Part shown: positions 7,978 through 15,459 of the stretch, piece after piece | Layout of the letters: every line of letters starts with the position of its first letter | How positions within the stretch are numbered: position 1 is the first letter of the stretch | NCBI GenBank assembly: GCA_017617445.1 | Contig: JAFZWE010000002.1 | Coordinates: 124,001 to 188,000, forward strand | DNA length: 64,000 nucleotides | Source of the DNA: Bacteroidales bacterium | GTDB taxonomy: Bacteria > Bacteroidota > Bacteroidia > Bacteroidales > WCHB1-69 | Reading direction: 5' to 3' | Notes under the pieces: model-generated | The model's input: the letters and a program-made list of their open reading frames with translations, nothing else | Database searches by the model: none | Told to the model about the DNA's origin: nothing | Made by a program: the position numbers and the translations under genes

Positions 7978-8916
7978 TTGGAGATTGTGATAGAATTTCT
8001 TCAACATTGTGAAATTGACAGGGAGAGATGGGACGGTTGTGTCCGCAGCTCTTCCGCTGCAACAATTTTTGCTGAATATGACCTTCTTACACTTTCATGT
8101 CCGCAATGGTCTGCGTTGGTTGAAGATAACTATGCCGCTGTGATGCCGTTGCCATGGCGTGAAAAAGCGGGCGTCAAATACATTTATAATCCGTTTTTCC
8201 ATTCTCGTCTTGGGGTCTTTTCCTCTTTGGAAGTGGATACGGAAAGGTTGGACGCATTTGTGCGATCCATACCGCGTTCTTTTGCTCTGGTGGAACTGAA
8301 CTTGAATGAGTCGAATCCTGCCCCTGACCTCTCCTCGCCTGTGCAGATTTCCCATCAAATCTCTTTGGATTCCCCGTATGATACACTTTATCAGGGATTT
8401 TCTACCAACCATAAACGCAATATCAAGTCGGCGCGTGCCAGTGGTTTGCATGGGTGTGACAGTGTGGCAATGCCAGACATCATTCGTCTTTTCCGGGAAA
8501 ATCGTGGTCGGGATACTCGCATCAAGATGCGGGATGCAGACTATGCCCTTTTTGTGCAGCTGGCTGATTATGCGGCGCAGCGGGGATTGCTGGAGGTGCT
8601 CGGCGCACGTGACGACGAGGGACATCTGCTTGCAGGGGCAGCATTTCTCGCTGACGGGAGTCGCCGTTGGTTTTGGTTCTCCGGTCGTGATGAGCAGTTC
8701 GCTGACAGGAAGGCCATGTTTTTTATCATGGATGAATATTTTCGCAAACATGCACATCAACCTGTTGTATTGGATTTCAATGGATCGAAAAATCCGAATG
8801 TGGCTCGTTTTTATGCTGGTTTTGGAGGAGAGAAGTATACTATTCCTACACTCCATGTTGTGCGCTGGAAATGGGCAAAAGGTGTTTTTAAATTGTATAA
8901 GAAAATTAAAAAATAA
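7978..8916 (+). CDS. FemAB/GNAT-like acyltransferase family protein
   Basis: The 312-residue protein resembles the GNAT-fold, peptidoglycan-bridge (FemAB-like) acyltransferases of Bacteroidota. Supporting segments are SFALVELNLNES, TNHKRNIKSAR near 142-152, the mid-protein AGAAFLADGSRRWFWFSGRD, and LDFNGSKNPNVARFYAGFGG near the C-terminus, the usual family end. The C-terminus is Lys-rich. There is no in-frame ATG near the 5' end: the frame starts with TTG at 7978, seven bases after an AAGG, or with GTG at 7987. It is followed by upp 22 bases later. The substrate is not known; transfer of an amino acid or acyl group to a cell-wall or surface precursor is inference. Confidence 0.65.
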   Translation: MEIVIEFLQHCEIDRERWDGCVRSSSAATIFAEYDLLTLSCPQWSALVEDNYAAVMPLPWREKAGVKYIYNPFFHSRLGVFSSLEVDTERLDAFVRSIPRSFALVELNLNESNPAPDLSSPVQISHQISLDSPYDTLYQGFSTNHKRNIKSARASGLHGCDSVAMPDIIRLFRENRGRDTRIKMRDADYALFVQLADYAAQRGLLEVLGARDDEGHLLAGAAFLADGSRRWFWFSGRDEQFADRKAMFFIMDEYFRKHAHQPVVLDFNGSKNPNVARFYAGFGGEKYTIPTLHVVRWKWAKGVFKLYKKIKK

Positions 8917-8938
8917 TTGAAAATTAATAATTTAAGTT

Positions 8939-9607
8939 ATGAAAGAAGTCAGAAATTTGAGCTTGGAAAATTCAATCTTAAATCAGTACATTGCTGAATT
9001 GAGGGATGAGATTATCCAAAAAGACCCCATTCGTTTCCGTCGTAATTTGGAAAGATTGGGTGAGATTTTCGCCTATGAAATCAGTCGGACTTTCCGTTAC
9101 AAACCATTGGATGTGACCACGCCGCTGGGTATTAAGACTGTGCCGGTGCTTGAAGAGCAGCCTGTTCTAGCCACCATCCTCCGCGCAGGCCTGCCCCTCC
9201 ATCAGGGGATGCTTAACATTTTTGACCGCGCCGACAACGCTTTCATCTCCGCATTCCGCAAACATTACATGGACGGCACCTTTGATATCCAGATTGGCTA
9301 TATGTCCTCCCCGGATATGGATAACCGCATCCTTATCATTGCTGACCCCATGCTTGCCAGTGGCCAGTCCATGGTTTGCGCATATAACGAGATCATGGCG
9401 CAGGGGAAGCCCAAATATATCCATATTGTCTCCGTCATTGCTAGCACTTTCGGGGTGGAATACCTGATTAAGAACCTGCCCGATGTCAATTGCACCCTCT
9501 GGCTTGGGGCGGTGGATGATGAGCTGACCTCCCAGTCCTACATTGTGCCCGGCCTCGGCGATGCCGGTGACCTCGCGTTCGGCTGCAAAACCGATTCTGT
9601 ATTTTGA
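8939..9607 (+). CDS. upp: Uracil phosphoribosyltransferase
   Basis: This pyrimidine-salvage enzyme makes UMP from uracil and PRPP in the cytoplasm. The 222-residue protein has the PRPP loop IADPMLASGQSM (about 136-147) and the uracil-binding YIVPGLGDAGDLAFG near the C-terminus. LRAGLPLHQGML matches the hinge of the family. Length fits (usual 208-220). It is followed after 23 bases by the SIR2-like/TIR gene on the same strand, with no visible promoter between them. Confidence 0.95.
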   Translation: MKEVRNLSLENSILNQYIAELRDEIIQKDPIRFRRNLERLGEIFAYEISRTFRYKPLDVTTPLGIKTVPVLEEQPVLATILRAGLPLHQGMLNIFDRADNAFISAFRKHYMDGTFDIQIGYMSSPDMDNRILIIADPMLASGQSMVCAYNEIMAQGKPKYIHIVSVIASTFGVEYLIKNLPDVNCTLWLGAVDDELTSQSYIVPGLGDAGDLAFGCKTDSVF

Positions 9608-9630
9608 TGGTATCATTAGATTTTTAAACT

Positions 9631-11088
9631 ATGGCACGTAAACCTAAGGGTACAAGCCGGAAAATAAAGAATGCAGAACGGGTATTTGATGAGCGCTCGT
9701 TCGTGGATGGGGTGTTCAATGATGAGTACATCCTTGTGGTGGGCAGCGGTGTAGTGCTTGACCGACAACAGTTCCCTTATACCAATGGGGATATTAACCA
9801 GTACATTATCAATGAAATCAATCACGACCGCCGGCAGGAACAGTCAGGTTTTGTAGATCATCGCAATTTCACGGATGTGTTTCGAGGCACCTCATTGGAT
9901 GAGGTGGACCCCATTTACAGTTTGTTGACCGATGGCTATGACTATGCATTGTCAGACATGTCTCCTGAATTGGTCCGCTTGTTGCGTACCAAACTTTTCA
10001 AATTTGTACTCACCACCACTATCGACGGTTATGTTGAAACCCTGATGCGCGACATTTGGGGAGAGGATTTGCGTATTGTAAACATTACGGATACCCAGTC
10101 TCTGAAGGATTTCCAGAGCGCATTGGAAAAAAGCAGGGTGAACAAATATACCCAACCCACGCTATTCTACGTCTTCGGCAAAGTGATTGCCGGACGTCCC
10201 AAGCCTCGCGGCTATGTGGAAACCGACGTGGATGCCATCAAGGTGATAGAAAAATGGCTGATGGATGTGGACACCAAGTATATTGTGCCATTCCTTAAAG
10301 AAAAACGCCTTCTGGCAGTGGGTTGCAAGTTTGACGACTGGTATTTCAGGTTTTTCTGGTATATCCTTACTCGTGGTTTTGATGATACCGACAGGGAAGG
10401 ATCCAAGGACATTGACGGCAATCTGCTCACCAGTGACAACCTCGCCACCATGTTTGATCCTGAAAGCCCTTCAGACAAGCAATTGCGTGACTACTTGATG
10501 CGACGAGGAGTGTGTATGCACGACGATGTGTGGGAATTTATGACACATATTCATGCCCTGTTGACCTCCACAGATGAAGAAAGTCCTTTCAGCAAAATGG
10601 TGCAGGACAAGCGCCGTCAAGGCGGTATCTTTATTTCCTACAAAAGTTGTGATGTATTGGCCGCCAGCGAACTTTTCTGTAAACTTGCCCGTGAGAATGG
10701 ACTGAACGTGTGGTTTGACAATGCCAGTCTGAATGTGGGCAGTGAATACAAAACTGTGATTCAGGAGGCCATTAAGAAGGCCCATATTTTCATTCCTGTT
10801 CTTTCCCCGTCTATTGCGACGGATTTGGAGGCGCAGGGTGAAAATATCAATACTTTTTATAGTGACGAATGGCGGTGGGCAGCCCAAAATGGGAATTTGA
10901 CCATTTTCCCTGTCGCCATTGAAGGTTATGATCTGCGCAGCGAAACACACAGTGTGTTTGAGAATATCATCGGACATCAGTGTACAGGTGTTGATATGAC
11001 CCGTAAACCTTATAATATAATGAACCCTGAGAAGGTGGGCTATGCCAAACTGCTGGAGTCCATTATGAGTTATTTTGAATGGAAGTAG
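9631..11088 (+). CDS. SIR2-like / TIR domain protein (candidate NAD-targeting effector)
   Basis: The 485-residue protein joins two NAD-related folds. Residues about 30-260 look like a SIR2-like domain: VVGSGVV (36-42) as the glycine-rich loop, TTTIDGYVE (128-136) where SIR2-like proteins have TTN-D, LFYVFGK (178-184) where the catalytic HG normally stands (Phe182 replaces His), and VGCKFDDWYF (230-239). Residues about 331-475 are a TIR domain starting GGIFISYKS, with WFDNASLNVG and a candidate catalytic glutamate at Glu413 in YSDEW. The TIR part therefore keeps its likely NAD-glycohydrolase residue while the SIR2 part looks inactive. The gene is followed immediately by the nSTAND-WD40 gene, so it is probably the effector of a two-gene conflict system. 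No close named system is recognised. The effector role is inference. Confidence 0.8.
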   Translation: MARKPKGTSRKIKNAERVFDERSFVDGVFNDEYILVVGSGVVLDRQQFPYTNGDINQYIINEINHDRRQEQSGFVDHRNFTDVFRGTSLDEVDPIYSLLTDGYDYALSDMSPELVRLLRTKLFKFVLTTTIDGYVETLMRDIWGEDLRIVNITDTQSLKDFQSALEKSRVNKYTQPTLFYVFGKVIAGRPKPRGYVETDVDAIKVIEKWLMDVDTKYIVPFLKEKRLLAVGCKFDDWYFRFFWYILTRGFDDTDREGSKDIDGNLLTSDNLATMFDPESPSDKQLRDYLMRRGVCMHDDVWEFMTHIHALLTSTDEESPFSKMVQDKRRQGGIFISYKSCDVLAASELFCKLARENGLNVWFDNASLNVGSEYKTVIQEAIKKAHIFIPVLSPSIATDLEAQGENINTFYSDEWRWAAQNGNLTIFPVAIEGYDLRSETHSVFENIIGHQCTGVDMTRKPYNIMNPEKVGYAKLLESIMSYFEWK

Positions 11089-11090
11089 TT

Positions 11091-14000
11091 ATGAACCCAA
11101 AAGCTATAGTGCAAAATCCTTGGGCGGGCCTCTCTCCTTACGAAGATCCTGCCAAGAGTTCAAGGAAATTGAAATTTTGTGGACGAGAAAGCGAAATTTT
11201 TGACCTGACTCGTTTGATTGATGACAATTTCCTGGTCACTCTTTATGGGAAGAGTGGCATTGGCAAGACTTCACTTCTCAATGCGGGAGTTTTCCCTGCA
11301 CTGCGCCGTGAGCAGTACACCCCACTCAGTCTTCGCTTGGGCTTGAGTGAAAAGAAGCAGAATTTGCAGGATATCATCACCACTGCAGTGGAACGTGCGG
11401 TGGAAGAGGCGGGGGGCAGTGTCCATGTCATTCCTGTGGTGGAGGAACAAACTGACCGCGCCGCCAATGATTATCTGTGGAACTGGTTCGCCCGCCGGAA
11501 GTTCATGACAGCGGAGGGACTGACCACTTTCCCCGTGGTGGTGTTTGACCAGTTCGAGGAGGTCTTCCGTCAGCCTGGATTACGAGCCAAAGCTGAAGAG
11601 TTGCTGGCTCAACTGCACCACCTGATGGATGAAAGCAACGCCATGGGGGACTGCATTGTGGAAGGAGAGCCATACTCCTACGATTTCAACTTTCGTTTTG
11701 TGCTCTCTATTCGAGAGGATGACCTCTATCGTTTGGAGGACAGCATAGACAATGGTGCGCTCACCGCGTTGAAGCGTTGCCGTTACCGCCTCCGTAGTCT
11801 CTCTGTACAGGGCGCCTGCGATGCCATTCTCATACCGGGTGAGGGACTTTTCCAACCTGGGGGAAAAAACGGGATTGTACGTACCATCATCGGTATGGCC
11901 CGAAACAAAGAGGATAAAAGTATCAGCACCAATCTGCTTTCATTGGTGTGCAGCCGTATTTTTGTGGACTTCCAACAGCAATCGGACCTGCACTTTATCA
12001 GTCAGTCGCTGGTGGATTCGTTTGTGAAAAGCAATCCCTTTGACCGGTTTTATGAAGAAGCCACACGGGGTTTCTCCAACAAGGAGAAATGCTATATTGA
12101 AGATCATCTGGTGGACAGTGCCGGACGGCGCAACTCTGTGCCTGAAAGCGACTTCTTTTTGCATGTTCCTCAAGGAGCAAAATTGTTGGAGGGGGATGCA
12201 CGCATCTTGCAACGCTCCTCCGTCTCCAGTGACAATGGTAACTATCGTATGGAGCTGATTCACGATTCTTTCTGCAGGCCTCTCCAGTTGCAGAGGGAAA
12301 AACGTGTCAAGCGTCGACGTTTTTATATGCTGCTGGTTTCGGCGGGGGTGGCATTGTTGTGCATGGGAATCACACTGGTTTTCTTTCACATGAATACTGA
12401 ACTTGAAAAGGAAACAAAGAAAGTGATGGAGATTAAGGACACCTTGATAGATGTGCATTGCAAATTTGTTGCTACAAAAGGTCTGGAGCTGATAGAAGAG
12501 CACGATTATTTTACGGCAAGACAGCTGGTGTGCGCGATCCTTGACCAATACGAAGAAAGTTCTATAAAAAACAGAATTGAACATATAGATGAATTTATTA
12601 ATTTGGTAAAAGAGGCAGTGAAACATGATGAAGGTGTGCTTAGAGGCCATCGTGCTACTGTCACTTGCGTGGCTTATAGTCCAGATGGCAGGTGCGTCGT
12701 TTCCGGGTCTAAAGATAGCACGGTGCGCATCTGGGATGCAAAAACAGGCTGCCCGATTGGAAATCCATTGATAGGCCATAAAGATGCTGTTACCGCTGTG
12801 GCGTATAGTTCAGATGGTAGGTGTGTCGTTTCTGGGTCTAAAGACAGCACGGTACGCATCTGGGATGCAAAAACAGGTCGTCCGATTGGAAATCCATTGA
12901 TAGGCCATAAAGGTGCTGTTACCTCCGTGGCTATCAGTCCAGATAACAAGCATGTTGTTTCCGGATCCAAAGACAGCACGGTGTGTATCTGGGACGTAAA
13001 AACAGGACAGCCGATAGAAAATCCATTGAAGGGACATACGGACATCGTCACTTGTGTCGCCTTCAATTCGAATGGGAATGCCATTGTTTCAGGATCGGAA
13101 GACAAAACACTTCGCATTTGGGATGTAAAAACAGGCAAGCTGAAAGTGAATCCATTGAAAGGGCATGCGAGCGGCGTTACTTCCGTGGCCTATAGTAGAG
13201 ACGGAAAATATATTGTTTCGGGTTCAAAAGACGGGACAGTGAAGGTTTGGTCTTCTAAAGGAAATGAGTATAAATCGTTTGAGATAAATCATAAGGATAA
13301 AAGCATTACATCTGTAAATTTCAGTCCGGATGGGAAACGTATCGTGGGAGCAAAAGACAAAGTTGTATGTATTTGGGATATTAAAATAGACTATAATAAA
13401 CGTCCATTTGAGTATAAGAAAGAGGTTACTTCTGTTGTTTTTAGCCCAGACGGTAAACATGTCGTTTGGGGAGCAGCGGACAACACGTTGTGTATCAGGG
13501 AGACTCCGGTGAACGAGCATAAAGAAAATGTAATCGAGTGCCATAAGAGGGAAAGAATCCGTTCTGTAGCCTATATTGGGAATAATCGCATTATTTCTGG
13601 ATCTAATGATGGTACTGTTCGTTTTTGGAAAGTTGATGATACATTAAATGGTTCTTGTGTTGATTCATTGCTGAATTCAACAACTGAAGCTAAATTTGCC
13701 TTCAGTTCAAATGGTAAATATGTTGCGATGGCATCAAAAAATACTGTGCAAATTTTTATTGATAACGAGAAAAAAACAAGTATAGAACACAAGAGTGATG
13801 TTACAGCTATTGCATTCAATTCGGAAGGAAATCTTTTTGTGTCTGGCTCGGAAGATTATATTCGTATTTGGGATATTGAAGAGTACAAATGTATAGATTC
13901 AATCTCTGTTCCTGACCATGTCAATGCCCTTGCCTTTAGCCCGAAAAGTGAGCGTGTTGTATTGGGTACAGGGGAGGGTGTGTATATTTGGAAAGTGAAA

Positions 14001-14510
14001 GAGGACTGTTTAAAAAAAATAGGTGAGCAAGATAATGTTATGTGTGTTGCCTTCGGAGATAACGGGGGCACTATTGTTTCAAGTTCGGAAGACAGAACCA
14101 TTTGCATCTGGAATAATAAATATGAATGTGCAAAAAAAATAAGTGAACTGAAGGGTCGTATCAACTCCTTGGCTTTCAGCCCGGAAGGAAGTCGTTTCGT
14201 GTCAGGAGGTGCGGGTGTGTACATTTGGGATTCTAAAAGCGGTAATTGCATAGATACATTGTCGGACCAACCAGGTTTCCGATCTGTAGCCTTTAGTCCA
14301 AATGGCAAATATGTGGTTGCCGTATTTTGGAATCAGGTTCATGTTTGGGATGTGTCACAAGGCAAGACACCAATTGAAAGTCCTCTTGAACAATCACAAA
14401 ATGAAATTAATAGTGAAATTAGGAAATGGCAAAAGCAGTATGAAAATTATGAATTGCCCAGGGAAATACATGAAAAGTTTTATCTGATAAAGAAGAATAA
14501 GAAACAGTGA
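11091..14510 (+). CDS. nSTAND-type NTPase with transmembrane helix and 14 WD40 repeats (candidate sensor/switch)
   Basis: The 1139-residue protein starts with NPWAGLSPYE, the typical beginning of novel-STAND NTPases. Walker A is GKSGIGKTS (53-61). Walker B is FPVVVFDQFEEVF (147-159) with Asp153 and Glu156/157. A basic stretch (KRVKRRR) precedes one hydrophobic segment (about 411-433), then a helical linker, then 14 WD40 repeats (about 515-1105), enough for two seven-bladed propellers. By the positive-inside rule the NTPase would be cytoplasmic and the propellers periplasmic. Repeats 1-5 are close copies of 129 bp; later repeats are diverged. The ATG at 11091, after GGAAG, is chosen. An in-frame ATG at 11079 would overlap the previous gene by 10 bases. 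Coupling with the SIR2-like/TIR gene suggests one system in which this protein senses and switches. Defence function is inferred from domain type. Confidence 0.82.
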   Translation: MNPKAIVQNPWAGLSPYEDPAKSSRKLKFCGRESEIFDLTRLIDDNFLVTLYGKSGIGKTSLLNAGVFPALRREQYTPLSLRLGLSEKKQNLQDIITTAVERAVEEAGGSVHVIPVVEEQTDRAANDYLWNWFARRKFMTAEGLTTFPVVVFDQFEEVFRQPGLRAKAEELLAQLHHLMDESNAMGDCIVEGEPYSYDFNFRFVLSIREDDLYRLEDSIDNGALTALKRCRYRLRSLSVQGACDAILIPGEGLFQPGGKNGIVRTIIGMARNKEDKSISTNLLSLVCSRIFVDFQQQSDLHFISQSLVDSFVKSNPFDRFYEEATRGFSNKEKCYIEDHLVDSAGRRNSVPESDFFLHVPQGAKLLEGDARILQRSSVSSDNGNYRMELIHDSFCRPLQLQREKRVKRRRFYMLLVSAGVALLCMGITLVFFHMNTELEKETKKVMEIKDTLIDVHCKFVATKGLELIEEHDYFTARQLVCAILDQYEESSIKNRIEHIDEFINLVKEAVKHDEGVLRGHRATVTCVAYSPDGRCVVSGSKDSTVRIWDAKTGCPIGNPLIGHKDAVTAVAYSSDGRCVVSGSKDSTVRIWDAKTGRPIGNPLIGHKGAVTSVAISPDNKHVVSGSKDSTVCIWDVKTGQPIENPLKGHTDIVTCVAFNSNGNAIVSGSEDKTLRIWDVKTGKLKVNPLKGHASGVTSVAYSRDGKYIVSGSKDGTVKVWSSKGNEYKSFEINHKDKSITSVNFSPDGKRIVGAKDKVVCIWDIKIDYNKRPFEYKKEVTSVVFSPDGKHVVWGAADNTLCIRETPVNEHKENVIECHKRERIRSVAYIGNNRIISGSNDGTVRFWKVDDTLNGSCVDSLLNSTTEAKFAFSSNGKYVAMASKNTVQIFIDNEKKTSIEHKSDVTAIAFNSEGNLFVSGSEDYIRIWDIEEYKCIDSISVPDHVNALAFSPKSERVVLGTGEGVYIWKVKEDCLKKIGEQDNVMCVAFGDNGGTIVSSSEDRTICIWNNKYECAKKISELKGRINSLAFSPEGSRFVSGGAGVYIWDSKSGNCIDTLSDQPGFRSVAFSPNGKYVVAVFWNQVHVWDVSQGKTPIESPLEQSQNEINSEIRKWQKQYENYELPREIHEKFYLIKKNKKQ
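12645..13290 (+). repeat. Tandem 129-bp coding repeats (WD40 repeats 1-5)
   Basis: Five units start at 12645, 12774, 12903, 13032 and 13161, each exactly 129 bp apart (43 codons). Units 1-3 are the most alike at DNA level, sharing long identical blocks such as the segment coding for GSKDSTV.IWD. Differences cluster at the start of each unit, which codes for the residues before and after the first strand of the blade. Confidence 0.9.
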
Positions 14511-14574
14511 GACATTTCCTTATGTGTGTCTTGCTGGAATTAGGAAAGCATCATAGAAAAATAAAATCAGAACC

Positions 14575-15453
14575 ATGAGAATCAGTGATATTTTAAAGAA
14601 CAAAAAAACATTTTCATTTGAGGTTTTTCCTCCCAACCCGAAAACCAGCAAGATTGAGGACCTCTTCCACACGATAGACCAGCTCCAGCAGTATCAGCCC
14701 GATTTTATCAGTGTGACTTTCAAATCCACGGGCGACCAGAGCGACCATACCATTCAAATCGCTTCCTATGTCCAGCAGCACACTGCGGCCGAACCACTGG
14801 TACACCTGACCTGTGGCGCACTGGATGAAGAACGCGTGGAACAGCTGGCGGCACGCCTTGAAAAAGAACGACTGGAAAATGTGCTGGCTTTGCGCGGCGA
14901 CCGACCCGCCGATTTTGAAGGCGACTACCTCAAATGCTTTGCCCATGCCTCTGACCTGATGTCATATCTGTCAGCCAACCACCATTTCTGCCTCGCGGGC
15001 GCGTGCTACCCCGAAGGACATATTGAGTGCGAGAGCTTGTACGAGGATCTTGCCAATCTGAAAATCAAACAGGAGCAGGGAGCCTCTTTTTTCATCACCC
15101 AGGTGTTTTATGACAACAGTTACTACTATCGGTTGGTGCGCGCCGCCCGCAAAATGGGCATCACTGTTCCCATCATCCCCGGCATTATGCCACTGGTGAA
15201 TGTCAATTTGTGCAACAAGATCATGACCATGGCCGGAGCTACCATCCCCTTTGAGTTCCGCGTGCTGTTCGACCGCTTTCGCAACGACCGGAAAGCGATG
15301 TTTGAAATCGGTATCGCCTACAGCGTGAACCAGATTCTGGAACTTCTGGCCAATGACGCGGATGGCATCCATATTTATACTATGAACAATGCCGTTGTCG
15401 CAGGTGAAATCTATAACCGTATCAGTAATGTGATCAACAGGGAATTGCGCTGA
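14575..15453 (+). CDS. metF: 5,10-methylenetetrahydrofolate reductase
   Basis: MetF reduces 5,10-methylene-THF to 5-methyl-THF with NAD(P)H and FAD, supplying methyl groups for methionine synthesis. The 292-residue protein has the TIM-barrel family text: FSFEVFPP with the catalytic Glu near residue 16, SVTFKSTG, NVLALRGDRP, ITQVFYDNSYY and PIIPGIMPLVN. Length fits the bacterial short form (about 290). It follows the accessory cassette after 64 bases and is convergent with the M16 peptidase gene. Confidence 0.95.
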   Translation: MRISDILKNKKTFSFEVFPPNPKTSKIEDLFHTIDQLQQYQPDFISVTFKSTGDQSDHTIQIASYVQQHTAAEPLVHLTCGALDEERVEQLAARLEKERLENVLALRGDRPADFEGDYLKCFAHASDLMSYLSANHHFCLAGACYPEGHIECESLYEDLANLKIKQEQGASFFITQVFYDNSYYYRLVRAARKMGITVPIIPGIMPLVNVNLCNKIMTMAGATIPFEFRVLFDRFRNDRKAMFEIGIAYSVNQILELLANDADGIHIYTMNNAVVAGEIYNRISNVINRELR

Positions 15454-15459
15454 TCACTC

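Noticed and set aside
7801..8007. 68-codon minus-strand frame between rpsT and the FemAB-like gene
   Set aside because: It consists mostly of Phe/Lys from A/T runs and spans two promoters.
12645..13290. Regular repeats that could suggest a CRISPR array
   Set aside because: The units are contiguous, 129 bp long and in frame, coding for WD40 blades, with no spacers. No CRISPR array was seen in the window.
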